Source: Limobrevibacterium gyesilva
GTDB lineage: Bacteria > Pseudomonadota > Alphaproteobacteria > Acetobacterales > Acetobacteraceae
Length of the DNA stretch: 64,000 nucleotides
Direction: 5' to 3'
Assembly (NCBI RefSeq): GCF_025989185.1
Contig: NZ_JAPDNT010000020.1
Span: 1-64,000, forward strand
A program made the translations under genes and the position numbers. The notes below the pieces were generated by a model, which worked only from the letters and a program-made list of their open reading frames with translations, was not told the origin of the DNA and did not search any database. The first letter of the stretch is position 1, and every line of letters begins with the position of its first letter. Positions 28,475 through 36,182 of this stretch are shown here, one piece after another.

Positions 28475-28525
28475 TACCGACGGTCCTTGACGATGACCCT
28501 TCCATCGTCAAGGGCCGTTGGTATC
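28473..28525 (+). terminator. Long hairpin at the stop of the AsmA-like gene
   Basis: Arms 28473-28495 and 28503-28525 pair over 23 positions (two G-U) with a 7-base loop, acccttc. The left arm starts within the TGA stop codon. It shares the core cttgaNgatgacc...catcNtcaag with the hairpins at 18981, 32864 and 34100. Confidence 0.65.
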
Positions 28526-28595
28526 GCGCGCCGATCCGCTTGCGGCACGCAAGCGCGTGCCTGTCGCGGGCTTGGTGGGCGGCGGCGCGCAAAAT

Positions 28596-28633
28596 AACGA
28601 CTCGTGCCAGCGGTCATTCTTCATGGCCGCTGG
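28596..28633 (-). terminator. Hairpin terminator after pssA (minus strand)
   Basis: Perfect 7-base arms, CCAGCGG (28607-28613) and CCGCTGG (28627-28633), with a 13-base loop. It lies 32 bases past the pssA stop on the minus strand. The minus-strand continuation is cacgagtcgttatttt, U-rich about 10 bases after the stem. Confidence 0.5.
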
Positions 28634-28665
28634 TATGAAGCGATGTCCGGCGCGCCGGCCGCGTT

Positions 28666-29541
28666 CTACGCGCTCGCCTCGCTCTCCGGCTCCGCATCCT
28701 CCTCGGCTTCGCGCTGGAGGCGGTGGAAGCTGCGGGCGCTGAACGGGAGCATTCCGACATAGATGAGGCCGCCGGCGGCAAGTGCCGCCCACGGATCGGC
28801 CACCAGCAGGGCGGCGAACAGCCCGGTGCCCAGCAGCAGCGGCAGCACGTATTCCGCGGGGACCTTGAAGTTCTTGAAGCTCCAGACCGGCAGCGTCGAG
28901 ACCAGCAGCAATGCGGTGCCGACGAGCACGGCGGCGACGAACGGGGCCGACTGGGCGGCGGCGAGCAGCCAGCCCCACCCCATCGATTTCGCTTCCAGGC
29001 CGACGAAAAGCGGGAACAGGGCAAGCCCGGCGCCGGCCGGCGCCGGAACGCCGGTGAAGAAGTTGTACGCATAGGCCGGATGCGGCCCGGAATCGAGGGC
29101 GGCGTTGAAGCGCGCCAGGCGCAGGGCCATGCAGACCGCGAACATCAGGCACGGCATGAACCCGTAGCCGTGGACTGTCTGCAGCGACCAGAGATACAGC
29201 ACGAAGGCCGGCGCGACGCCGAAGCAGAGGAAGTCGGCGAGGCTGTCGAACTCGGCGCCGAAGCGCGAGGTCGCCTTCAGCAGCCGGGCGATGCGCCCGT
29301 CCAGGCCGTCGATGCAGGCGGCGACGAGGATCGCCACGGCGGCGGCGCCGAAACGGCCCTCCAGCGCGAAGCGCATCGAGGTGAGGCCCGCGCACAGGCC
29401 CAGCATCGTCAGGATGTTGGGGATCATCCGGTTGAACGACGGGCCCTTGAACCGGGGACGGTGGCGCGGGCGCAGCCGCCGGTGCAGCCGGCGCATCGGC
29501 GATTCCATCAACGGCACCGGGCGCGGCCGCGGCGCGCTCAC
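28666..29541 (-). CDS. pssA: CDP-diacylglycerol-serine O-phosphatidyltransferase
   Basis: Makes phosphatidylserine from CDP-diacylglycerol and serine at the inner membrane. The 291-residue protein has the full CDP-alcohol phosphotransferase motif, DGLDGRIARLLK followed by GAEFDSLAD, and about seven to eight hydrophobic segments. The GTG start at 29541 overlaps the psd stop (GTGA); ATG 29508 is an alternative giving 280 residues. With psd it forms the phosphatidylethanolamine pathway in one operon, psd first. Confidence 0.94.
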   Translation of the reverse strand: MSAPRPRPVPLMESPMRRLHRRLRPRHRPRFKGPSFNRMIPNILTMLGLCAGLTSMRFALEGRFGAAAVAILVAACIDGLDGRIARLLKATSRFGAEFDSLADFLCFGVAPAFVLYLWSLQTVHGYGFMPCLMFAVCMALRLARFNAALDSGPHPAYAYNFFTGVPAPAGAGLALFPLFVGLEAKSMGWGWLLAAAQSAPFVAAVLVGTALLLVSTLPVWSFKNFKVPAEYVLPLLLGTGLFAALLVADPWAALAAGGLIYVGMLPFSARSFHRLQREAEEDAEPESEASA

Positions 29542-30209
29542 GATCCGAGATCCGCGATCACCGTCTCGCCGCCGATCATGATCTGACCCTCCGCGACCAG
29601 GGGACGCACGCCTTCCGGCAGGTAGATGTCGGTGCGGCTGCCGAAGCGGATGATGCCGAAGCGGGCGCCGGCCTGGACGGCGTCGCCCTCGCGCACATGG
29701 CACAGGATGCGCCGCGCGATCAGGCCGGCGATCTGCACCACGGCGATCTCGCGGCCGTCGGGCAGGCGGACGGCCAGGGCGTTGCGCTCGTTGTCCACGC
29801 TGGCCTTGTCGAGGCTGGCGTTGAGGAACTTGCCGTGGCGATAGGCGATGCGCGTGACCGTTCCGTCCACGGGGATGCGGTTCACGTGCACATCGAGGAC
29901 CGACAGGAAGATGGCCACCCGCCAGCGCGGCGCGGTGCCGAGATCGAGCTCGGGCGGGGGCGCGGCCGGGGCGATCGACACGATCCGGCCATCGGCCGGC
30001 GCCAGCACCAGGCCGGGCCGGCCCGGCGGCACGCGCTCGGGATCGCGGAAGAAATACAGGCAGAACAGAACGAAGGCCAAACCGAGCACGGCCAGCCAGT
30101 CCGCCACGAACAGGCCGAGCACGAACACGATCACGCCCCCGATGATGAACGGGCGGCCGGCGGGATGGGGCGGCGCGAGCACGAGGCGGAGCGAAGACGC
30201 GAAAGCCAT
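29538..30209 (-). CDS. psd: Phosphatidylserine decarboxylase (short type)
   Basis: Pyruvoyl enzyme converting phosphatidylserine to phosphatidylethanolamine. The 223-residue protein belongs to the short alphaproteobacterial/archaeal-like class. Two hydrophobic segments lie at residues 20-55, then FFRDPERVPP, APADGRIVSI, FLSVLDVHVNRIPVDG and the self-cleavage site FGSRTDIYLPEG, where the Ser becomes pyruvoyl. It overlaps pssA by GTGA. Confidence 0.95.
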   Translation of the reverse strand: MAFASSLRLVLAPPHPAGRPFIIGGVIVFVLGLFVADWLAVLGLAFVLFCLYFFRDPERVPPGRPGLVLAPADGRIVSIAPAAPPPELDLGTAPRWRVAIFLSVLDVHVNRIPVDGTVTRIAYRHGKFLNASLDKASVDNERNALAVRLPDGREIAVVQIAGLIARRILCHVREGDAVQAGARFGIIRFGSRTDIYLPEGVRPLVAEGQIMIGGETVIADLGS

Positions 30210-30337
30210 GATGATCCTGGCGAAAACTGCGCTCAGTTTATGGATGCTTCACCAGGTCCGGGCAAGACTGGCGTGGGTTCGCGACAAAGCGAGGCCGGGA
30301 CCGCCGGCACGGCGTCGCGCAAGGCGGGGGGTTCGCG

Positions 30338-30814
30338 ATGCCGTTGGATGCGCCGTTCAGGCTCGGTCCTTTCACCGTCGACGAGGTGGGACGGTTGATG
30401 CCCTGCACGCCGGCGGATTTTCCCACATTCTGCGTGCTCTGGCGGGGGCTGACGGTGCGGGTGGAGCTCACCGTGCGCGCGATGGCGGCGCCGGAGGGCC
30501 TGCTGGCGCTGGGCATGGCACTGGGGCGCGTGCCCAGCAGCGCCGACCCGGCGGCGATGCCGCGCGGGCAGGTCCTGGACATGCTGCACGATCTCGCGAC
30601 GCGGTTGCCGGCAGGCTGGAAGCTCGACCTGCTGGCCGATCACAGGGTGGGCCTGAAGGCGGCGCGTGCCCTCGCTGTCCCGACCACGGTGACTGCCCTG
30701 GTGAGCGAAGTGGCGCTGTTCCTGCTGGCGCTGTCGCCTTACCTCGACGTGCTCGGCGAGACCGGACTCGGCACCGGGGGCGCGGCGGGGACCGCGAATA
30801 CCTGGCCAGGATAG
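30338..30814 (+). CDS. Hypothetical protein, 158 aa
   Basis: I do not recognise the family. The protein starts MPLDAPFRLGPFTVDEVGRL and is mixed alpha/beta in appearance, with no signal peptide; one moderately hydrophobic stretch lies near residue 118-135. ATG 30338 is preceded by GGCGGGGGG. The 3' end overlaps the last 76 bases of the convergent LysM gene. The early part has coherent protein-like composition; the last 25 residues, antisense to the LysM gene, are Gly/Ala-rich and may be read-through. Confidence 0.55.
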   Translation: MPLDAPFRLGPFTVDEVGRLMPCTPADFPTFCVLWRGLTVRVELTVRAMAAPEGLLALGMALGRVPSSADPAAMPRGQVLDMLHDLATRLPAGWKLDLLADHRVGLKAARALAVPTTVTALVSEVALFLLALSPYLDVLGETGLGTGGAAGTANTWPG

Positions 30815-31875
30815 ATCAGGTTCGGGTTGCGGATCTGATCCCGGTTCGCCTCATAGATCACCGTGTATTGCGTGCCCTGGCCGTAGGTGCGGCGGGCGAT
30901 GCGCCAGAGGCTCTGCCGCGGCTGGACGACGACATGGCCGTCGGCCATCTCGTTCGCCGTCATGACCGTGCGCTGGAACGGCAATTCGATGCGCATGGCC
31001 ACCTGCCCGGCCGCCGCCAGCTGGTCGATGCGCAGCTTGTGATCCCCGGCGGCCACGGCGGCGGCCGGCTTCAGGGTCCAGCGGCCTTTGGCGTCGGCGG
31101 TGGCGTCGCCGGCTGGGGCATTGTCGATATAGACACGCAGCGCCGCGCCCGGTGGCGCGGTGCCGGAGAAGCGGATCTGGCCGCGATCGTCGTAGTCGAC
31201 CACTTCCAGGCCGAGGCGCTGGCCGGTGGCGGGCGAGGCGGCAGGCGCCTGCAGGATGCGCGACGGCGCATTCGGGGACATCAGAACCGCCAGTGGCGGC
31301 GCGGACACGGGTGCCTCGGCTGTGCCCGCCGGCCGCTGCGGCAGCACGACGACGACGGGTTCGTCGCCTTGCACCTGCGGTCCGCCCGGCAGCTGCGCGG
31401 TCAATTGCAGTTCCTGGCCGCCGGCAGCCAGAGGTGCCGCGGGAATGATGACCCATTGCCCGCGTGCGTCGGCCTGGGTGCGGCCGATCTCGCGCCCGTT
31501 GTCCACCACGGCGACATCCGCGCCAGGGGCCGCACGGCCGGCGATGACGGCATCGCCTGTCGGGCTGACCCGGACGATGTCGAAGCTCGGCTTCGCGGGC
31601 GGCGCGACAGCAAGCGTCGTGTCCGGCGCGGCGGCCGCGGGCGCGGAAGGCTTTGCGGGAGCTACCGCGGCGGCTTGCGGCACCGAAGGCACCGGCACGG
31701 GGACGGATGCCGCCTGCGGCGCGGGCGGCGGCGCGGGCGGCGGCGCAGGCGGGGCGCCGCCGTGCGGGCCCAGATTCAGCCAGAGCACGCCACCGACAAC
31801 CGCCGCGCCGGCGAGCAGGAGGATCGCCGGCAACGGCCGGGGGAAGTGGCGCCCGCTCGAACCGGTCATTGACAT
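30739..31875 (-). CDS. LysM domain protein with proline-rich linker and Ig-like domains
   Basis: 378-residue exported/anchored protein. An N-terminal membrane segment (AILLLAGAAVVGGVLWL, residues 17-33) is followed by a Pro/Ala/Val linker to about residue 95. Two bacterial Ig-like modules follow (each ending GQWVIIP or GRWTLKP). The C-terminal LysM domain, VVVQPRQSLWRIARRTYGQG through YPGQVFAVP, should bind peptidoglycan. It probably acts in the periplasm. The start lies 11 bases from copy 2 of the CTAG repeat, whose end contributes the aggg of the likely ribosome binding site. Confidence 0.88.
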   Translation of the reverse strand: MSMTGSSGRHFPRPLPAILLLAGAAVVGGVLWLNLGPHGGAPPAPPPAPPPAPQAASVPVPVPSVPQAAAVAPAKPSAPAAAAPDTTLAVAPPAKPSFDIVRVSPTGDAVIAGRAAPGADVAVVDNGREIGRTQADARGQWVIIPAAPLAAGGQELQLTAQLPGGPQVQGDEPVVVVLPQRPAGTAEAPVSAPPLAVLMSPNAPSRILQAPAASPATGQRLGLEVVDYDDRGQIRFSGTAPPGAALRVYIDNAPAGDATADAKGRWTLKPAAAVAAGDHKLRIDQLAAAGQVAMRIELPFQRTVMTANEMADGHVVVQPRQSLWRIARRTYGQGTQYTVIYEANRDQIRNPNLIYPGQVFAVPAAPPVPSPVSPSTSR

Positions 31876-31885
31876 GTTTGTGACC

Positions 31886-32004
31886 CTAGTGTCCTGCCTC
31901 AGGCCTTCGCAAGGCGAATCTCAGGGAAAGCAGGCCACTATCCTACTGATCTCGTGTCCCGATTCAGGAGCTCGCAAGGGCGAACATCCAGGGCCGGACA
32001 CTAG
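31886..32004. repeat. Two-hairpin CTAG-bounded repeat, copy 2
   Basis: Left end ctagtgtcctg, right end ggacactag, with two imperfect hairpins inside: 31886-31940 and about 31953-32004. Each has its apex at ttcgc-aag-gcgaa-like sequence. The architecture and ends match copy 1 at 16424-16554, but the arms have diverged. It fills most of the 301-base gap between the divergent LysM and cytochrome b genes; the rest (32005-32176) shows only an AGGATA before the cytochrome start. Confidence 0.75.
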
Positions 32005-32176
32005 GACCAATGGCAGGCAGCCGCAATTCCCGTCTCATTGCCTACCGGCGGCCGCGAAACGGCGCACGGATATCCCTGTTCGGCCTGCGGCATCTGCGGG
32101 CATATTCGCCCCCCCCCTGGGCAGGCACGCTGCCGGGCATTCGATATGCCGTGCCGACACGAAAGGATACGCCGGA

Positions 32177-32857
32177 ATGGCACTCCGCGATTTAAGCAGG
32201 CCTTTGAATTTGCCGATGCGGGTCTGGGATGCGCCGACGCGCCTGTTCCACTGGCTGCTCGTGATCCTGGTCGTTCTCAGCTATGTCAGCACCCGCCTGA
32301 GCTGGATGGATCTCCACCTGCTGTCCGGCTACGCGATCCTGACGCTGCTGATCTTCCGGATCGCATGGGGCTTCCTCGGCAGCGACACGGCGCGGTTCAG
32401 CCACTTTCTCCGCAGTCCTCTGGCCGCTTTGCGCCAGCTCGGGCGGATGCACCGGCGCGAGCCGGATACGCAGGTTGGCCACAGCGCGGCCGGCGGCTGG
32501 ATGGTGGTGATCCTGCTCGCGCTGCTGTCCGTTCAGGCCGGGACCGGGCTGTTCGCGAACGATGACGGCGCCACCGAGGGGCCGCTGATGAAGTTCGTCA
32601 GCAAGGCCGACAGCGACTGGCTGTCCAAGATTCACGGGATCAATTTCAACATCCTGCTGGCGGCGATCGGCCTGCATCTGGCGGCCATCGCCGTCTATGC
32701 CGTGGTCAAGCGGCACAGTCTCGTCAAGCCGATGATCACCGGCAAGAAGCGCCTGCCTGCGGCAACGCCGGCGCCGCGCATGGCGCACCCGTTGAAGGCG
32801 CTCGTCATCCTGCTGATCGCGGGCACCGCCGTGTGGGTTCTGGCGACCCGGGTGTGA
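32177..32857 (+). CDS. Cytochrome b561-type membrane protein
   Basis: 226-residue di-heme cytochrome b of the Ni/Fe-hydrogenase-type b561 family. Heme-ligand histidines are in TRLFHWLLV, LHLLSGYAIL, IHGINFNILL and LHLAAIAVYA, within four core membrane helices plus a C-terminal helix. It transfers electrons between the quinone pool and a periplasmic cytochrome c. The convergent neighbour is a cytochrome c', its typical partner. Start ATG 32177 is preceded by aaggata. Confidence 0.92.
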   Translation: MALRDLSRPLNLPMRVWDAPTRLFHWLLVILVVLSYVSTRLSWMDLHLLSGYAILTLLIFRIAWGFLGSDTARFSHFLRSPLAALRQLGRMHRREPDTQVGHSAAGGWMVVILLALLSVQAGTGLFANDDGATEGPLMKFVSKADSDWLSKIHGINFNILLAAIGLHLAAIAVYAVVKRHSLVKPMITGKKRLPAATPAPRMAHPLKALVILLIAGTAVWVLATRV

Positions 32858-32863
32858 TGGCGT

Positions 32864-32894
32864 CCCCCGATGATGATGCCCGCATCATCGGGGG
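32864..32894. terminator. Hairpin between cytochrome b and cytochrome c' genes
   Basis: Perfect 12-base arms CCCCCGATGATG and CATCATCGGGGG with a 7-base loop, 6 bases after the cytochrome b stop and 9 bases from the convergent cytochrome c' stop. It can serve both strands. It belongs to the loop-conserved hairpin family. Confidence 0.6.
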
Positions 32895-32903
32895 GCCGGT
32901 GCC

Positions 32904-33368
32904 TCAACGGCTGCGATAGGCCGTATGGCAGGCGCCGCAGGTCGCCCCCGTCGCCTTGAACTGCCGGGCGAATCCGTCCTTGTCGTTGGCTTGCGCCAAC
33001 TGCGCCAGCTTGTCGGCCTCGGTCGCCAGGTTGGCGGCCGCCTTGTCGAAATTGGCGCGGTCGGACCAGATGGCCGGCCTGGCCTTGGTGTCGCGGCCGC
33101 TCTCGGTTCCCGGCGGGAACAGGGTCGGCATGGTCCGTCCCCAGTCGGCGATCTCTTTCGCCAAGCCGGCCAGGGGCGCCACATCCTGCCCAGCAGCCAC
33201 CGCATTGCGGATGGACGCAGTGTGTTCGCCGATTCGCTTGTAGCCCGCCTGACGTGCGGCAATGATGTCCTCCGGCGCTGCCATGGCCGTCGAGGCCATC
33301 GGGTCGAGCGCCAGCCCTGCCACCGCCATCCATCCGAGAAAACGACTTTTCGTCAAAACCATACTCAT
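32904..33368 (-). CDS. Cytochrome c' (class II)
   Basis: 154-residue periplasmic cytochrome. A signal peptide covers residues 1 to about 30 (ends ASTAMA-AP), followed by a four-helix-bundle body. The heme motif CGACH sits near the C-terminus, diagnostic for class II cytochromes c. These bind NO/CO or carry electrons. The convergent cytochrome b561 gene suggests an electron-transfer pair. ATG 33368 is used; ATG 33362 also fits. Confidence 0.92.
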   Translation of the reverse strand: MSMVLTKSRFLGWMAVAGLALDPMASTAMAAPEDIIAARQAGYKRIGEHTASIRNAVAAGQDVAPLAGLAKEIADWGRTMPTLFPPGTESGRDTKARPAIWSDRANFDKAAANLATEADKLAQLAQANDKDGFARQFKATGATCGACHTAYRSR

Positions 33369-33510
33369 TCAACCCCCTGCACGCATTGATCGCGACACGC
33401 CGGACGCCCCGGCACGGGCGGCCATGCCCGCGCCCGGAAAAAATCTTACGATGCCCACCGGCGCGGGACACACCCTGTCCTGCGCCGCAGGATTCCTCAA
33501 GGAGACGATG

Positions 33511-34092
33511 ATGCCCGAAATCCACTCGGTTGCCGTGTTCTGCGGCGCAAGTCACGGCAACGATCCGATCTTCCGCGAAGCCGCGGAACAGCTGGGCCGG
33601 GGCCTGGCGGCCGAGGGCTTGCGGCTGATCTATGGTGGCGGGCATGTGGGCCTGATGGGCACGGTGGCCGACTCCGCCGTCACCGCGGGTGGCACGGTAG
33701 TCGGCGTGATCCCGGATTTCCTGCGGCGGCGGGAAGTCGCGCATGAGGGAATCGCCGAGCTGATCGTCACCGACAGCATGCATGGCCGCAAGCGCCGGAT
33801 GTTCGAAATGGCCGACGTCTTCGTCACCCTTCCGGGGGGGCTCGGCACGCTGGACGAAACCTTCGAGATCCTGACCTGGCGGCAGTTGAAGCTGCACGAC
33901 AAGCCGATCCTGATCTGCGACATCGCCGGCTCCGCGGCGCCCTTGCTGGCGATGATCGAGGCAGCGATCGCCGCCGGGTTCGCGCGGCCGGATATCCGCG
34001 GCCTCTATGAGGTGACCGTCGGCGTTGCCGAGCTGATGGAGCGGCTGAAGCGCCTCGCCACGGCAAAGGGCGCAGCCACCGCGCTGCTGTAA
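33511..34092 (+). CDS. LOG-family protein (TIGR00730, cytokinin-riboside-phosphate hydrolase type)
   Basis: 193-residue Rossmann-fold enzyme. Conserved MHGRKRRM and PGGLGTLDETFE form the nucleotide/ribose-phosphate site. Relatives cleave AMP or N6-modified AMP to base plus ribose-5-phosphate. AAGGAG lies 7 bases before ATG 33511 and only 3-4 before ATG 33508, so 33511 is preferred. The natural role in bacteria is unsettled. A hairpin follows the stop, then tRNA-Pro. Confidence 0.92.
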   Translation: MPEIHSVAVFCGASHGNDPIFREAAEQLGRGLAAEGLRLIYGGGHVGLMGTVADSAVTAGGTVVGVIPDFLRRREVAHEGIAELIVTDSMHGRKRRMFEMADVFVTLPGGLGTLDETFEILTWRQLKLHDKPILICDIAGSAAPLLAMIEAAIAAGFARPDIRGLYEVTVGVAELMERLKRLATAKGAATALL

Positions 34093-34099
34093 CGATATC

Positions 34100-34134
34100 G
34101 GCCCTTGATGACGCCCCTCCGATCATCAGGGGCC
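34100..34134 (+). terminator. Hairpin after the LOG-family gene
   Basis: 12-base arms, GGCCCTTGATGA and TCATCAGGGGCC (one G-U), with an 11-base loop, starting 8 bases after the stop. It is the fourth member of the TTGATGA hairpin family, and separates this gene from the tRNA promoter at 34137. Confidence 0.6.
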
Positions 34135-34136
34135 GC

Positions 34137-34165
34137 TTGCCCTGCGCGCCGCAGGCGGCTATATG
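34137..34165 (+). promoter_or_regulatory. Promoter of tRNA-Pro
   Basis: TTGCCC (34137-34142), a 17-base spacer, then TATATG (34160-34165). The -10 ends 12 bases before the mature tRNA 5' end, which leaves a short 5' leader. Confidence 0.65.
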
Positions 34166-34177
34166 CCCCGCCTCGGT

Positions 34178-34254
34178 CGGAGTGTAGCTCAGCCTGGTAG
34201 AGCACTGTGTTCGGGACGCAGGGGCCGGAGGTTCGAATCCTCTCACTCCGACCA
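34178..34254 (+). tRNA. tRNA-Pro (anticodon CGG)
   Basis: 77 bases with a full cloverleaf. The acceptor CGGAGTG pairs with CACTCCG. The D arm is GCTC...GAGC, the anticodon stem CTGTG/CGCAG holds the loop TTCGGGA (anticodon CGG, reading CCG), and the T arm is GGAGG-TTCGAAT-CCTCT. The CCA end is encoded. CCG is expected to be a heavily used Pro codon in DNA this GC-rich. Confidence 0.97.
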
Positions 34255-34281
34255 GTCCCACCCTTCCCGCCCGGGGTGGGT

Positions 34282-35352
34282 TCAGGCCGTGGCGTCGAGA
34301 CGCAGGCCGGCTTCTGCATCGAACACATGGATATGCGCCGCGGGAAACGACACCTGCATGGCCTCCGTCGGCGCGTCCGCTTTCGCGACCTTCACCGACA
34401 GCATCTCGCCGCCCGGCAGGCGGCCGATCACGACGGTCTCCGACCCCAGCGGCTCCAGCAGGTCCACCTGCAACGCGAGCCCGGCCGGGTCCGGCTGCAC
34501 ATGCTCGGGGCGGATGCCGATGGTGAGTTTGCGGCCGTCCGGGCCCGGGCGGCGGCCATCGGCGAAGGGGATCGTGACCCCGATGTCCAGCTCCACGGCA
34601 CTGCCGCCGTGGCCGAGTCGGCCGGCCAGGAAGTTCATGGCCGGGGCGCCGATGAAGCCCGCGACATAGGTGTCGGCCGGGCGTTCGAACACCTCCATGG
34701 GGGTGGCGAACTGCACCGGCCTGCCCAAATGCAGCACCAGCAGCCGGTCGCCCAGGGTCATCGCCTCCACCTGGTCATGCGTCACGTACAGGCTGGTGAC
34801 GCCCATGCGCCGCTGCAGCCGCCTTATCTCCGCGCGCATGGTCACGCGCAATTTGGCGTCCAGGTTCGACAGCGGCTCGTCGAACAGGAACAGTTTCGGC
34901 TCGCGCACGATGGCGCGGCCCATGGCCACGCGCTGGCGCTGCCCGCCCGAAAGCTGCCGCGGCTTGCGCGCCAGCAAGCCGCCGAGGCCCAGCAGCTCCG
35001 CCACCTCGCCCACGCGCTTGCGGATGGCATCGCGGGTCAGCCCGCGGATGCGCAGGCCGTAGGCCATGTTTTCGAAGACGGTCATGTGCGGATACAGCGC
35101 GTAGTTCTGGAACACCATCGCAATGTCCCGCGCCGCCGGATCGAGGCCCGCGACATCCCGCCCGTCCAGCACGATGCGCCCGGCGGTCGGCACCTCCAGC
35201 CCCGCGACCAGGCGCAGCAAGGTGGACTTGCCGCAGCCGGACGCGCCGACGATCACCAGCATCTCGCCGGACGCGAGGGCGAGGTCGATGCCGTGCAGCA
35301 CCGGCGTGCTGCCGAAGCTCTTGCGCAGGTCTTCCAGCAGCAGCGTTGCCAT
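34282..35352 (-). CDS. ugpC: sn-Glycerol-3-phosphate-type ABC transporter ATP-binding protein UgpC
   Basis: 356-residue MalK-like ATPase that drives the UgpAE permease. Walker A is GASGCGKST, Q-loop FQNYALYPH, signature QLSGGQRQR, Walker B LFLFDEP, H-loop YVTHD. The C-terminal TOBE/regulatory domain contains GIRPEHV. Last gene of ugpB-A-E-C, it overlaps ugpE by TGATG. The TOBE domain may serve partner control as in MalK. Substrate is inferred from UgpB. Confidence 0.94.
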   Translation of the reverse strand: MATLLLEDLRKSFGSTPVLHGIDLALASGEMLVIVGASGCGKSTLLRLVAGLEVPTAGRIVLDGRDVAGLDPAARDIAMVFQNYALYPHMTVFENMAYGLRIRGLTRDAIRKRVGEVAELLGLGGLLARKPRQLSGGQRQRVAMGRAIVREPKLFLFDEPLSNLDAKLRVTMRAEIRRLQRRMGVTSLYVTHDQVEAMTLGDRLLVLHLGRPVQFATPMEVFERPADTYVAGFIGAPAMNFLAGRLGHGGSAVELDIGVTIPFADGRRPGPDGRKLTIGIRPEHVQPDPAGLALQVDLLEPLGSETVVIGRLPGGEMLSVKVAKADAPTEAMQVSFPAAHIHVFDAEAGLRLDATA

Positions 35353-36182
35353 CACTTCTCGCCTTCGGTCAGTCCCTTGACGAACCAGCGCTGCATCAGC
35401 ACCACCACCGCCACCGGCGGCAGCAATGCGAGCACGGCGGTCGCCATGACGCGGTTCCATTCGGTCTGCGTTTCCGTGCCGATCATCTTGACGATGCCGA
35501 TCACGATCGTATCGAGCCGCGGATTGGTCGCCACCAGCAGCGGCCACAGATACTGGTTCCAGCCATAGACGAACAGGATCACGAACAGCGCCGCCAGGTT
35601 GGCGGCGGAGACCGGGATCAGGATGTCCTTGAGGAATCGCAATGGCCCGGCGCCGTCCATCCGCGCGGCCTCCACCAGCTCGTCGGGCACGGCGAGGAAG
35701 GTCTGGCGGAACAGCAGCGTCGCGGTGGCGCTGGCGATCAGCGGCACGGTCAGGCCGGGAAACGTGTTGATCAGGCTGAGATCGGACATCACGGAATAGG
35801 TGGGCATGATGCGCACCTCCACCGGCAGCATCAGCGTGATGAAGATGGTCCAGAACGCGGTCATGCGGAACGGGAAGCGGAAGAACGTCACGGCATAGGC
35901 CGACAGGATGGAGATCACGATCTTCCCGGCCGCGATCGCCAGCGCCATGCCGGCCGAAACCAGCAGCATGCGCCCGACCGGCTGCGCCCCGGGGGCACCT
36001 TCCGCCAGCACCGCGGCATAGACGCCCCAGCCGTCCAGCCGCGGCACCAGCGACAGCTCGCCGCGGGCGATCGCCGCGGGGTCGAGCGTGGCGCCGGCCA
36101 GCACCAGCCAGATCGGCAGGATGAACAGCAGCACGCCAAGGCCGAGCATCACGTGCGCCGGCCAGTCGATGCGCCCGTTCAT
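35352..36182 (-). CDS. ugpE: ABC transporter permease UgpE
   Basis: 276-residue CUT1-family inner-membrane permease with about six helices. The EAA loop reads EAARMDGAGPLRFLKDIL and contacts the ATPase. PVEVRIMPTYSVMSDLSLINTFPGL (in two parts) is UgpE/MalG-like. It overlaps ugpA by ATGA and ugpC by TGATG. Confidence 0.93.
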   Translation of the reverse strand: MNGRIDWPAHVMLGLGVLLFILPIWLVLAGATLDPAAIARGELSLVPRLDGWGVYAAVLAEGAPGAQPVGRMLLVSAGMALAIAAGKIVISILSAYAVTFFRFPFRMTAFWTIFITLMLPVEVRIMPTYSVMSDLSLINTFPGLTVPLIASATATLLFRQTFLAVPDELVEAARMDGAGPLRFLKDILIPVSAANLAALFVILFVYGWNQYLWPLLVATNPRLDTIVIGIVKMIGTETQTEWNRVMATAVLALLPPVAVVVLMQRWFVKGLTEGEK

